Shown here: positions 24,447 to 33,088 of the stretch, in pieces
Position numbering within the stretch: position 1 is the first letter of the stretch
Layout of the letters: each line of letters starts with the position of its first letter
DNA from: DATLYB01 sp964502525
Lineage (GTDB): Bacteria; Bacteroidota; Bacteroidia; Chitinophagales; CAIOSU01
Reading direction: 5' to 3'
Assembly: GCA_964502525.1 (NCBI GenBank)
Contig: CAZCXH010000036.1
Location: 1 to 34,141, forward strand
Length of the DNA stretch: 34,141 bases
Notes under the pieces: generated by a model
The model's input: the letters and a program-made list of their open reading frames with translations, nothing else
Database searches by the model: none
What the model was told of the DNA's origin: nothing
Made by a program: the position numbers and the translations under genes

Positions 24447-24734
24447 ATGATTAAAAAAAATACCATCCTCCTCGGAGTGGTTTTAGGCCTCCTGTTTCCG
24501 GCTTTGTCTTACGTCATTCTCAATGAAGTGAACCTGTTGCTGATTGCCCATTACTTCGGCAGGCCTCCCGGATTATCGCAGCGCTTTATCGCCATACTCG
24601 CCATCGCCAGCAACCTCGCCCCCATTTTCATCGCCAACCGCAGCGCATCAGCCAAAACCATGAGGGGCGTCATGAGCGCTACTCTTATACTCACTGCCAT
24701 TGTGGTGGTGTATTTTTGGGATGAGTTTATGTGA
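24447..24734 (+). CDS. Small membrane protein upstream of lpxB
   Basis: A 95-aa protein with about three membrane helices (NTILLGVVLGLLFPALSYVIL, FIAILAIASNLAPIFIA, ATLILTAIVVVYF). No motif gives a function. A small membrane ORF in front of lpxB is, as far as I recall, common in this group of bacteria, often after surE; surE is absent here, and the AT-rich cassette lies where it might have been. A 14-bp hairpin separates it from lpxB. Confidence 0.75.
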   Translation: MIKKNTILLGVVLGLLFPALSYVILNEVNLLLIAHYFGRPPGLSQRFIAILAIASNLAPIFIANRSASAKTMRGVMSATLILTAIVVVYFWDEFM

Positions 24735-24739
24735 ACATA

Positions 24740-24770
24740 AACCTGACAGGTCTTGGAGACCTGTCAGGTT
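24740..24770. repeat. Perfect hairpin AACCTGACAGGTCT
   Basis: A 14-bp perfect stem (AACCTGACAGGTCT / AGACCTGTCAGGTT) with loop TGG. No T-run follows, so it is not a classic terminator. It ends 9 nt before the lpxB start and could hide or expose the ribosome-binding region. The same sequence is a widespread intergenic palindrome in Bacteroidota, as I recall. Confidence 0.8.
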
Positions 24771-24779
24771 TTCAACCAA

Positions 24780-25889
24780 ATGAAATTCTACATTATCGCA
24801 GGCGAGGCTTCGGGCGACTTGCACGCATCCAACCTCATTCGCGCCATTAAAAACATTGATGGCGCTGCTTCTGTCCGTGGCTTTGGGGGCGGCAGGATGA
24901 AAGCCGCAGGAGCGGACATCGTGAAACATTACAAAGATTTAGCTTTCATGGGATTCTGGGAGGTGCTCGTCAACCTCAGAACCATTCTTGGCATTCTTTC
25001 TTTTTGCAAGCAGGACATCCTGCAGTTCAAGCCCGATGCCGTGATTCTTGTTGACTATCCCGGCTTCAACCTGCGGATGGCGAAATTTCTTAAAGCGAAA
25101 GGCATCAGGGTTTTTTACTACATCTCCCCTCAGGTGTGGGCATGGCACACTTCACGCGTGAAACAAATCAAGCGGTGCGTTGACCGCATGTTCGTGATAC
25201 TGCCTTTTGAAAAAGAGTTTTATGCGAAATGGAAATATGAAGTGGAATTTGTCGGACATCCGCTGTTGGATGCGCTGGCAGATTACAAGTTCAATGAAAA
25301 TTTTCTGCGCGACAATCATTTTGCAGACAAGAAAGTCATCGCTATCCTCCCCGGCAGCCGCAGGCAGGAAATCAAAAGGATGCTGCCCGTGATGGCGGAG
25401 ATGGCTCATCTTTTTCCGGATTATCAATTCGTTGCGGCCGGACTGACCCACATCGGTGAGGCTTTCTATCGCAAACACCTCCATCGCCCTGAAATTAAAT
25501 TAGTGTTTGACCAAACGTATGATCTGCTGCATCACTCCCATGCGGCAATGGTGACCTCCGGCACGGCAACGATGGAAACGGCATTGTTCAACGTGCCGCA
25601 GGTGGTGTGCTACAAGGGGAATTTCTTATCTTACGTTATCGGCAGGATGCTGGTGGAAGTGCAGTTCATCGCGATGGTGAATTTGATTTGCGGAAAAAAA
25701 GTGGTGGAAGAACTGATTCAGAATGATCTGACCACCGAAAACCTGCGGGCAGAATTGGAAAAAATCCTTAGTGGTGAGGAGCGGAACAGCGTTGTTTCCG
25801 GTTACAAGCTGCTGTGCGAGAAATTGGGTGGAGTTGGGGCTTCAAAACGGACGGCAGAGGTGATGGTGAATGCTCTAAAGACTAATTGA
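24780..25889 (+). CDS. lpxB: Lipid-A-disaccharide synthase
   Basis: LpxB condenses UDP-2,3-diacylglucosamine with lipid X to form the lipid A disaccharide at the inner membrane (GT19). The 369-aa protein has GEASGDLH (8-15), ISPQVWAWHTSRV (115-127), FVGHPLLD (157-164), LPGSRRQEI and MVTSGTATMETAL near residue 265, all family signatures. The ATG at 24780 (MKFYIIAGEA) matches the family start; a TTG further upstream lies in the hairpin and is rejected. It shows the organism makes LPS-type lipid A. Confidence 0.95.
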   Translation: MKFYIIAGEASGDLHASNLIRAIKNIDGAASVRGFGGGRMKAAGADIVKHYKDLAFMGFWEVLVNLRTILGILSFCKQDILQFKPDAVILVDYPGFNLRMAKFLKAKGIRVFYYISPQVWAWHTSRVKQIKRCVDRMFVILPFEKEFYAKWKYEVEFVGHPLLDALADYKFNENFLRDNHFADKKVIAILPGSRRQEIKRMLPVMAEMAHLFPDYQFVAAGLTHIGEAFYRKHLHRPEIKLVFDQTYDLLHHSHAAMVTSGTATMETALFNVPQVVCYKGNFLSYVIGRMLVEVQFIAMVNLICGKKVVEELIQNDLTTENLRAELEKILSGEERNSVVSGYKLLCEKLGGVGASKRTAEVMVNALKTN

Positions 25890-25970
25890 CTACAGGAAGC
25901 GCAAGCCTCAGGATAACTGACACAAGCGGGATGCTGGCGCCAGTTCAAGGGGTATTATGTCATCCCTTCG

Positions 25971-26177
25971 GGATTTAAAGATGATTTTATTCGATTATTC
26001 TATAATAATGCCACTCCTTCGGAGTTTGCGCAAAATAATCCTGAAGGGGTGACATTAGTATAGAAAGCAACAATCAACGAAAACAAAAAATCCCGAAGGG
26101 ATGAAATAAATGCCTTTCATGTCCTTAGTCGCTTGTGCTCAAAACGGAGCGGCAGAGTAAGGACAGGTGAGGGGGAA
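25971..26177. repeat. 207-bp direct repeat, copy 1
   Basis: Begins GGATTTAAAGATGATTTTAT and ends GGGGGAA. Contains the motif AAATCCCGAAGGGATGAAATAA, here split as ATCCCGAAGGGATG, and CACTCCTTCGGAGTTTG. It lies in a 955-bp gap (25890-26844) without genes. A CATCCCTTCGGGAT palindrome precedes it. Confidence 0.85.
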
Positions 26178-26193
26178 TCTATGGGCGAACCGT

Positions 26194-26249
26194 CAGGGCT
26201 GAAGCCCTGCACCCGCGCATCTTCTAACCCCACGCTTAAGCGTGGGGTT
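26194..26249. repeat. Two short perfect palindromes
   Basis: CAGGGCTGAAGCCCTG (26194-26209) and the 24-bp perfect palindrome AACCCCACGCTTAAGCGTGG (26226 on, completed by GGTT to 26249). Both lie between the two 207-bp copies and are typical small intergenic hairpins of this group. Confidence 0.8.
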
Positions 26250-26358
26250 ATGGGATAATCGTAACACCGGCTTTAGCCATGACATCCACCTCGCTTTCGC
26301 TCGCCTCAGGCGAGTGAAGGTTATTACGTGCAATCGCGGGACGCGAGCGCAGACGAGG

Positions 26359-26565
26359 GGATTTCAAAGGTGATTTTATTCGATTATTCTATAATAATGC
26401 CACTCCTTCGGAGTTTGCTCAAAACAATCCCGAAGGGATGATATTATTATAGAAGGCAGCTATCAATGAAAGCAAAATCCCGAAGGGATGAAATAAATTC
26501 GTTTTCATGTCCTTAGTTGCTCGCGTTCAAAGCCGGGCTGCAGAGTAAGGGCAGATGAGTGGGAA
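26359..26565. repeat. 207-bp direct repeat, copy 2
   Basis: Begins GGATTTCAAAGGTGATTTTAT and ends GTGGGAA; same length and same order of motifs as the copy at 25971, with roughly one difference in ten. The conserved inside includes ATTCGATTATTCTATAATAA and TTTCATGTCCTTAGT. Confidence 0.85.
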
Positions 26566-26572
26566 CTGAATG

Positions 26573-26653
26573 GTGGTTGGTGAAAACACCAACCACAGGC
26601 AAGGAACGCTCGCTTCCTGCGAATGCTGGCTTTGAATCCGTTAGGATTCAAAG
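26573..26653. repeat. Hairpins GTGGTTGGTG and GAATCCGTTAGGATTC
   Basis: GTGGTTGGTG/CACCAACCAC (26573-26596) is a perfect 10-bp stem with an AAAA loop. TTTGAATCCGTTAGGATTCAAA (26632-26653) is a near-perfect palindrome. No poly-T follows either. Confidence 0.75.
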
Positions 26654-26774
26654 GTTGTTAGAAAACAACGGAACTCCACAATGACACCGACCCCGTAGGG
26701 GTCGAACGGTTAAGGATGTGCCCCCTACGGGGTCAAAATTGTTGTGTGTGTGTGACATTTCGTATTCTAACAAC
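26654..26774. repeat. 121-bp element with perfect 10-bp terminal repeats
   Basis: GTTGTTAGAA (26654-26663) is the exact reverse complement of TTCTAACAAC (26765-26774). Inside, GACCCCGTAGGGGTC (26689-26703) pairs with CCCCCTACGGGGTC (26721-26734), and a short GT run (TTGTGTGTGTGTGA) follows. It ends 70 bp before the oxidoreductase start. Confidence 0.8.
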
Positions 26775-26844
26775 ACACTCCCAATAAGAGAGAACATCGT
26801 TATTTTTATTCCGAAAAGAGCCAGTTTATTTGCAGGCAAATAAT

Positions 26845-27858
26845 ATGAAAGTCGGGATTGGATTGATCGGTTGCGGCTACTGGGGCCCGCATTTTATCAG
26901 AGTTGCAGGAGAAAGCCTTCTGAGCAACCTGATAAGGGTATGCGATACCGATGAGTCGCGCGTTAAGGAATGCCGCAAGCTCTTTCCCGGTGTGGCGTTT
27001 ACTGCGTCCATCAACAGCATTATCAATGATCCGCAAATAAAAGCGGTGATAATTTCAACCCCCGTCATCACTCATTTCGCCATTGCCAGGCGCTGTCTGG
27101 AGGCCGGCAAGCATGTTTTATGCGAAAAACCGCTGACTTGCAAATCGAAAGAGGCGGAGGAACTGATCACGCTGGCCGGAAGAAAAAAGCTGGTATTAAT
27201 GCCCGGCCATGTATTTGAGTTCAACTCCGTGGTTAAGTACATGCAACGGTTCATTGCTGCAGGAAAGATTGGAGAAGTGGTTTATATCAATATGTTCAGG
27301 ACAGGGCTTGGCCCGATAAGGAATGATGTCAATGTAGTATATGACCTTGCCTCGCATGATGTTTCTATTTTAAGCTTCCTTTTGGGCATGGCTCCTGAAT
27401 CCGTTACGGCATTTGGGCGGTCATTTGTGAGCCGGAAGCATGAGGACGTGGCGATTGTCAGCTTCGAATTCCCTAAAAAAATTATCGCAATGCTGACCGT
27501 ATCATGGATGGATCCCATCAAGCAGAGGATCATCCGGGTTGTGGGCACCCGAAGCATGCTTCTTTTTAACGATGTGTCAACAACGGAAAAATTAAAGATC
27601 ATCAACACCGGCAAAAATTACCAGTCATTAAGAGGAGATTTCGGCAACTTTCAACTCTCCATAAAAGACGGGGATATTATTATTCCCAATATAAAATATC
27701 CGGAGCCGCTGAAGCTGGAATACGAGCACTTCATTGACTGCATCATCAAGGATAAATTACCCGTTACTGACGGCAGAAGCGGATGGAATGTCGTTAAAAT
27801 CCTTGAAGCCATCTGCGATTCTATGGATAGAGGCGGTAAGAAAATCAGGATAAGATGA
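26845..27858 (+). CDS. Gfo/Idh/MocA-family sugar oxidoreductase
   Basis: A 337-aa NAD(P)-dependent oxidoreductase. The Rossmann loop reads IGLIGCGYWGPHF (5-17), followed by CEKPLT (93-98) with the Lys used in catalysis, and DLASHDVSILSFLLG with the conserved His. Such enzymes often oxidise nucleotide sugars (for example UDP-GlcNAc-type) in surface glycan pathways; the neighbouring glycosyltransferase supports this, but the substrate is not known. ATG 26845 gives the Rossmann strand at residue 2. The gene overlaps the next one by 4 nt (ATGA). Confidence 0.9.
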   Translation: MKVGIGLIGCGYWGPHFIRVAGESLLSNLIRVCDTDESRVKECRKLFPGVAFTASINSIINDPQIKAVIISTPVITHFAIARRCLEAGKHVLCEKPLTCKSKEAEELITLAGRKKLVLMPGHVFEFNSVVKYMQRFIAAGKIGEVVYINMFRTGLGPIRNDVNVVYDLASHDVSILSFLLGMAPESVTAFGRSFVSRKHEDVAIVSFEFPKKIIAMLTVSWMDPIKQRIIRVVGTRSMLLFNDVSTTEKLKIINTGKNYQSLRGDFGNFQLSIKDGDIIIPNIKYPEPLKLEYEHFIDCIIKDKLPVTDGRSGWNVVKILEAICDSMDRGGKKIRIR

Positions 27859-28556
27859 ACATGCTGCCGGTTTCCGTCATTGTTCCCGTTTATAATGAAG
27901 AAGCGATCATTGAAAATTCGGTGAGCAGGGATATAGAGCAGCTAAGGCAATTCAACTGCGATTACGAGATTCTGATAATAAATGACGGAAGCAGCGACCA
28001 AAGCGCTCAGATCATTGACCGTTGCTTCGGTAACAAGCCGGAAATAAAAATAATCCACAAACAAGTCAATGAAGGTTTTGGAAGCGCAATCAAAACCGGG
28101 GTGGAGTTTGCCTCAAAGGAGCATTTGCTGTGCATTCCGGCCGACAGCCCTCTGACCTCCGAGGTGTTGCAATCATTCCTCCAGGCCGCTTCCAGGGCCG
28201 ATGTCATCGTGAGCTATCGTCTCAAAAGAGAGGGTTACAGCGCGCGCATGCAACTGAACTCCTTGGCCTATCATTTTATCGTTCGCAGCTTGTTCAGGAT
28301 TCATTTGCGCGACTTTAACTGGATACACATGTATCACCGCAGGATTTTTGAAAACGGCACCAACATCCGGTCAAAGGGAATATTCATGCTTGCCGAGGTG
28401 CTGATAGACGCCAAGAGAAAAGGATATACGTTCCACGAAATTCCCGTTCGCCAGACACAGCGCATCACCGGAGTCGCCACTGCGTCAAAACTATCCACCA
28501 TTTTTAAAACCCTGAAGGAAATTTTCGCCTACTACCGCGCAAATCATTCAGGCTGA
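27855..28556 (+). CDS. Family 2 glycosyltransferase, polyprenyl-phosphate-mannose-synthase-like
   Basis: A 233-aa GT2 enzyme with SVIVPVYNEEAIIE (7-20), INDGSSDQS (42-50) and the acceptor region EGYSARMQLNSLAYHFIV. The C-terminal end (IPVRQTQRITGVATASKLS) is that of dolichyl/undecaprenyl-phosphate sugar synthases. The DxD-type site reads PADSP (95-99) rather than DADxQ, so metal binding may be altered. Translation is coupled to the oxidoreductase by overlap. It would feed sugar-lipid donors to GT-C enzymes such as the polytopic neighbours, which is inference. Confidence 0.85.
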   Translation: MNMLPVSVIVPVYNEEAIIENSVSRDIEQLRQFNCDYEILIINDGSSDQSAQIIDRCFGNKPEIKIIHKQVNEGFGSAIKTGVEFASKEHLLCIPADSPLTSEVLQSFLQAASRADVIVSYRLKREGYSARMQLNSLAYHFIVRSLFRIHLRDFNWIHMYHRRIFENGTNIRSKGIFMLAEVLIDAKRKGYTFHEIPVRQTQRITGVATASKLSTIFKTLKEIFAYYRANHSG

Positions 28557-28568
28557 ACAAAGCGGCAT

Positions 28569-30329
28569 TTATCTTCCGACACCCGGCTCGCGGTAAGCGG
28601 CTCTGACATAGTAATAAAACAATCCCTGCCTGTTGCGGTTCAGGTCATACAGGCGCTCGTCAGGGTAGATGTCATACTCAATCTTAAATTGGTAAAGCAG
28701 CAAGCTGTAGTCGGAGATAAGCTGCATTCGCTCATGATTGGAAACTATCAATGCGTTCTGTCCAAGGCTGGACAATTTTTCATAGAAATCCGTGAAAGTG
28801 ACGCTGCCGGCAAGTTTTTTCAGCAAAACGTCATAGCCGGGAATATACGTCAGGTGCGTGTCGTAAGTCCATATTGCGTTTTCAGGAGGTATCCTGAACT
28901 CCTTAAGCGGGTGCATTCTGAATAATTCAAAGGCCGGGGCTGTAAACACAACAGTTTTCTTTTCGTCTATTAGTTTGGAATAAACATCCGCCAAAACCTC
29001 TGCGTGAAATTTTTCCGTTTCAGCATCATAATGATCCCGTTTGTCAAACCATTTGAATATATGGATGAAAATCGCCAGCCCGGCAATGGCAGCTATGGCG
29101 GAAAACAGCGCCAGCACAGGCTTTCGGCAATTGACGCGTTCCATGTAAATGAAATCAAACACCAGCAAAAAGCCTGCAACTGAAAGCATAGGCTCATGCA
29201 CGCGCTCCGCTGGTTTCAGCAAAAACACGATGCCCAGTATCATCACCATAAAAATTGATTGAAACAGCAGAATGCGCATCCGGTCTTTAAACCGCTTCGC
29301 CAGCAGAATAACTGTCAGCAGCAACGCGAAATAAGCCAGCAGCCATGCGCGATGCGTAATGAACATGCCGCTGCAAAATTCTCCGACCTTGTTCAGCCTC
29401 CATCTCCATTCATGCAACGTGCCTGTTGAAAGCAGCCGTCCGGACAGGAACCGTTCGTATTCATCAGGAGGAAACTGCTGCTTGTCCGGTGTAAATTCCT
29501 TCAGCATGGCTTCCAGTTTTATGGAATCTGTTGCGCCTGATGCCGCCAGGGAATAATTCACCTTGCCGGCATCGTAAAAATCAAAGTGGAGCTGCACCAT
29601 CTTCTTCATGGCAAGATGTTCGTCTGTCTGCGTTATACGCTGATTCACCATCAAACCCGCTGTCGAAACCAGGAGCGGCAGTGTCAGAAGAGCCAGCTTT
29701 TTCGTTAACCGGCTTCTCCCGATGCGGTGCAATAAGCAGATCGCTGAAGGCAGAACCATGACGGTTGCCAGAATTGCGGACTCCAGCCTGAAGCAGGCGT
29801 TAATAACGAAATAGCCAAGACAAACCAGGTAATGAAAGGACTTAAGCCTGAAATCATCCGATTCAGCGCATTGAAGCGCCATGTAAATCAATATCAGCCC
29901 GCAGGCGATGACCGGCAATCGTGAAAAACTCATCCAGAAAAAATTACGCGACCACAGGACGAATGCCAGCACGAACAGCACGCTGGCAATCGCAGTCAAA
30001 TTAACCGCCTGCGCCAAACGCCACAGAAGATGCAGCAACAACAGAAAAGTGGATGCCGTCAGGAACGTAATAACCGCCCCATGCCATGGAATGGACGGCA
30101 TGATGCCATACAGGAATATAAAAAGATAAGACCATCCGGCTTCATAATAGTAAAAGTTGTAAAGCTTTAATCCCATGAGCGTTCCCCTGAAATACTGGGC
30201 AAACATCACATCGCCTCCGTACTCATAGTGGATGGAAAAAGACGCTAAAAAAAGGATCCCCGCCCCAAAGAGCAAAACGAGCGGAATTGTTTTTGCGAAC
30301 GAATCAGATCCGGCAGATGGCAATCTCAA
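28569..30329 (-). CDS. Polytopic membrane protein, possible GT-C-like glycosyltransferase (paralogue 1)
   Basis: A 586-aa protein with about ten membrane helices, a middle soluble loop and a C-terminal soluble domain (~440-586). Landmarks are LYGIMPSIPWHGA, RLESAILATVM, GATDSIKLEAML and LIVSNHERMQLIS. The plan (multi-TM half, then exported domain) is like GT-C transferases using lipid-linked sugars, but no signature motif is secure. It is a paralogue of the gene at 30460. The start is a TTG at 30329 as no ATG precedes the first helix, so the exact N-terminus is uncertain. Confidence 0.7.
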   Translation of the reverse strand: MRLPSAGSDSFAKTIPLVLLFGAGILFLASFSIHYEYGGDVMFAQYFRGTLMGLKLYNFYYYEAGWSYLFIFLYGIMPSIPWHGAVITFLTASTFLLLLHLLWRLAQAVNLTAIASVLFVLAFVLWSRNFFWMSFSRLPVIACGLILIYMALQCAESDDFRLKSFHYLVCLGYFVINACFRLESAILATVMVLPSAICLLHRIGRSRLTKKLALLTLPLLVSTAGLMVNQRITQTDEHLAMKKMVQLHFDFYDAGKVNYSLAASGATDSIKLEAMLKEFTPDKQQFPPDEYERFLSGRLLSTGTLHEWRWRLNKVGEFCSGMFITHRAWLLAYFALLLTVILLAKRFKDRMRILLFQSIFMVMILGIVFLLKPAERVHEPMLSVAGFLLVFDFIYMERVNCRKPVLALFSAIAAIAGLAIFIHIFKWFDKRDHYDAETEKFHAEVLADVYSKLIDEKKTVVFTAPAFELFRMHPLKEFRIPPENAIWTYDTHLTYIPGYDVLLKKLAGSVTFTDFYEKLSSLGQNALIVSNHERMQLISDYSLLLYQFKIEYDIYPDERLYDLNRNRQGLFYYYVRAAYREPGVGR

Positions 30330-30459
30330 TCAAGACGGGTTTTATGGCAAGATTTTCAGGAAACCATTGAGCCTAAAATTAATCCTTTAACGTCCTTGCG
30401 CTGTCCATGCGCAGGGGTATAATACTAACTTAGCCCGGAAAACCCGTTACTGGTTCATT

Positions 30460-32175
30460 GTGGAAATAAACACAACTCCGCTGGCTAAAAGCCGTTTGCG
30501 TTCAGACAGGAACAGCGGCATCTTTATTCAAGCCTGCATCTTTTTTCTTCCGGTTGCCGTTACGCTTCTTTTCATCTCCGTTTATTATGAACCCAACAAC
30601 GAAGCGAGCTACTCGGCATTCGCTGACGGGGCATTCAGCGATGGTCCATTCATGGATTGGTATTTCCTTTGCCACATTTTTATCAATAAATTATATTACA
30701 TATTCTACGCTGTTTTTCCATCCGTTTCCTGGTACAAATGGTTTCTCTTCGCCTATTCAATGCTGGGCATGGCGCTGATGTTTTTGGTTATCAGCAAGCT
30801 TGTTCCGGAGAGGCGCTTTATTGCAATGATCTGGACATTGCTGTTTTTCTCCGCGCTGATCAACCCGTTTTATATCCTTTCCAATGTCAGGCCGCCTGTG
30901 ATGATTTGCGGTGGAAGCCTGATGCTGTTGTTGCTCAACCGGTTTAATTATCACTCGTTAAAATTCTGGGGGTTGATATTCGCGTTCATGCTCGGCTCGT
31001 TAATCAGGCTGGAACCGGCAGGCGTGGCGCTAATCATTGCTTTTCTTTTCATTTTCACCTGCGCTGACAATTTAGGGAAGGCTCTGAAGATCCTGATTAT
31101 GCCGGGGCTCTTCATTGCCGGCATGGTTATTTACATTTCGCTGGACATCCGTTTTTCCGACAGCTATTATAAAAAAACCGAGCCTGACCTGCTTTATCAG
31201 ATCACGGAAAAAGGGAATGTGGTCCCGCTGTCGCAAATGAGCACCAGGGCGGATTCTGTAAAGTACAAAGCGGCATTGTGGTGGATGGTCACGGAGCCTG
31301 ATATAATGACCGTTGATTTCCTGAACAGCCTGGTTGTCAGGGACAAGATATTTTCCACAAGCTATTTGCGGAACAGGCACATGAAAACCAGGGAAATTCT
31401 GCTGCCAAGGATAAAAAAATATTATCCTATTCTGTTGTTGAATTTTTTACTGACCGGTGTTGCTTTCTTTTGCCTTTTTCAGGCCGGCTTAAAAACGGGA
31501 TTTATCAGGTTGCTGGCATTCAACATTTCCGCCTGGACGGTGGTTTACCTGATTGCTTTCTTTATCAAGATGGAAGACAGGCTGTTCATCGCGCTTGCAT
31601 CGCTCATCATTATGTTCAATTGTTTCTACCTGTTGCGCAACAGGGTTCTTGATGCTTTGAGGCAAAAAAGAAAGATGGGCATGACGGTGCTTGCCGGGGT
31701 TTTTGCGATAGCCGTAATGTCCGTTTCACGGGTGCTGGCTGAAAAAAGGGAGTTTGAAGAGACCATAGCAGGCAACAACGCGATGATCAATCAACTCCAT
31801 GACGCAGCCGCAGGCAAAACCCTTGTTTTCTCCAGCACCGGACTTGACATGGTGGAAACGGAAGTTTTTTCCCGCGTTGCTTTCCCTGAAGCAAAACAGG
31901 TGATGTGCTATGACTTTGGCTCCTACAGCCTGGTGGAGCGCTACAAGAAATTTCTGGATAACGCCTGCCAATGCAATTCATCCTCGATGCCCGAATTTTT
32001 CGGGTATTTGCTTGAGAACAAACACAACGTGATCTATGTTTCCCAGATGAACCGGATGGAACTGATCCGGGAATATATGAAAGTGATACATGGCATGGAT
32101 ATTAGTTTCATGCCTGTCGAAGCATCCTATCCGGAAGGGCAGATGGTAAGGTTTTACACTATCGAAAATCTCTGA
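30460..32175 (+). CDS. Polytopic membrane protein, possible GT-C-like glycosyltransferase (paralogue 2)
   Basis: A 571-aa protein with about ten membrane helices and a C-terminal soluble domain. It matches the divergent gene at 28569: FYAVFPSVSWYKW with LYGIMPSIPWHGA, SLIRLEPAGVAL with CFRLESAILA, RADSVKYKAAL with ATDSIKLEAML, and IYVSQMNRMELIREY with LIVSNHERMQLISDY. The start is a GTG at 30460. Divergent genes separated by 130 bp suggest a duplication with inversion or a shared promoter region. Function is unknown; a role in surface glycan transfer is a guess from neighbours. Confidence 0.7.
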   Translation: MEINTTPLAKSRLRSDRNSGIFIQACIFFLPVAVTLLFISVYYEPNNEASYSAFADGAFSDGPFMDWYFLCHIFINKLYYIFYAVFPSVSWYKWFLFAYSMLGMALMFLVISKLVPERRFIAMIWTLLFFSALINPFYILSNVRPPVMICGGSLMLLLLNRFNYHSLKFWGLIFAFMLGSLIRLEPAGVALIIAFLFIFTCADNLGKALKILIMPGLFIAGMVIYISLDIRFSDSYYKKTEPDLLYQITEKGNVVPLSQMSTRADSVKYKAALWWMVTEPDIMTVDFLNSLVVRDKIFSTSYLRNRHMKTREILLPRIKKYYPILLLNFLLTGVAFFCLFQAGLKTGFIRLLAFNISAWTVVYLIAFFIKMEDRLFIALASLIIMFNCFYLLRNRVLDALRQKRKMGMTVLAGVFAIAVMSVSRVLAEKREFEETIAGNNAMINQLHDAAAGKTLVFSSTGLDMVETEVFSRVAFPEAKQVMCYDFGSYSLVERYKKFLDNACQCNSSSMPEFFGYLLENKHNVIYVSQMNRMELIREYMKVIHGMDISFMPVEASYPEGQMVRFYTIENL

Positions 32176-32192
32176 TCCGCCTGATCTTTAGC

Positions 32193-32315
32193 GGACAGTT
32201 CAAAAAAATCTACCTCTTACTGGCAAGGGGTAAAAAGTTTACGGTTTACATGTTTCCTGTTTACCGTTAGTCTTTTCACAAAAACCGTAAACGTGTAAAC
32301 CGTAAACAGGAAACG
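32193..32315. repeat. Half copy of the ~90-bp element joined to a GTTTACGG palindrome
   Basis: GGACAGTTCAAAAAAATCTACC at 32193 matches the left end of copy D, but the element stops at about 32236 without the right end. It is joined directly to GTTTACGGTTTACATGTTTCC and an inverted partner (CCGTAAACGTGTAAACCG, then GTAAACAGGAAAC) ending at 32315. The 172-bp gap before the GT2 gene holds nothing else. Confidence 0.75.
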
Positions 32316-32347
32316 AAAGAAACCGACAAAACAGGCTTGACGCTGCA

Positions 32348-33088
32348 CTACCGGCTTTTCTTCCGCCACAGTTTCAGGCGGTAATAAAAAAGATTGTGGA
32401 TGAATTCGAAAATGGTTGCCGCGCTGACCATGGATTTTCTGCGTTCGTTTTTATAAAAAACCGTGGATACGTGGCAGATGCGCAACTGACTGCGGAATGC
32501 TTCAATCATGATCTCCGCATCGGTGAACCAGTCGCTTGACACCAGATTCATTTTTGCATAAGCCTCGCGCGTGAAAACCTTCGGCTTGGAATTGATGTCG
32601 GGAGTCGGAAAGCCCGGTCGGAAAAGAATCCGAAACAGCACGTTGTAGAAGAATGAAAGCGCCTGCCGGTGGTATCCGTCATAGCGTTTGGCCCTGTATG
32701 TCTTGACAAGGTCGTAACGTCCCGATTTGATGATTCTATAGACCAGCGCAATATCGCTGGCCGGCATCTGCCCGTCTCCGTCAATTACGGCAATATTCAT
32801 CCCTGCGGCTTCGCCAAGCCCCGACCTCATATCCCAGCCCATCTTGCCTTCCTTCTGGCGCGACACTACCGTTATTCTGGGATTGCCCGCAGCAATTCCC
32901 TTCACAATCTCAGAGGTTCGTTCATCGCTATCCCTGTCGTAGTTGGCAACCAGCACCAACTCGTAATTAATGCCTTCTTCTTCCAGTTCATTCTCCAACT
33001 GCTTCACAAAATCGGTGATATAATCTTCCGAACGATAACACAGCACCACTACGGATAAATCAGGAGTTATCATCTTTTTTCCGCTCAT
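32348..33088 (-). CDS. Family 2 glycosyltransferase
   Basis: A 246-aa GT2 enzyme with LSVVVLCYRSEDY (11-23), LVANYDRDSDER (46-57) and a proper metal-binding DGDGQ (103-107). The C-terminal half has a conserved GT2 pattern SSDWFTDAEIMIEA. Like the gene at 27855 it resembles polyprenyl-phosphate sugar synthases but with no membrane helices. The start used is the ATG at 33088, directly adjoining the stop of the SDR gene; an internal ATG (residue 6) is also possible. It forms a two-gene unit with the SDR. Confidence 0.85.
   Translation of the reverse strand: MSGKKMITPDLSVVVLCYRSEDYITDFVKQLENELEEEGINYELVLVANYDRDSDERTSEIVKGIAAGNPRITVVSRQKEGKMGWDMRSGLGEAAGMNIAVIDGDGQMPASDIALVYRIIKSGRYDLVKTYRAKRYDGYHRQALSFFYNVLFRILFRPGFPTPDINSKPKVFTREAYAKMNLVSSDWFTDAEIMIEAFRSQLRICHVSTVFYKNERRKSMVSAATIFEFIHNLFYYRLKLWRKKSR

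Noticed and set aside
24230..24454. Small ORF after the deiminase
   Set aside because: It lies across inverted-repeat DNA, has no recognisable protein pattern and overlaps the real C-terminus of the broken gene.
25890..26844. CRISPR array
   Set aside because: The repeats are two copies of 207 bp and unrelated palindromes, not short regular repeats with spacers; no cas gene is near.
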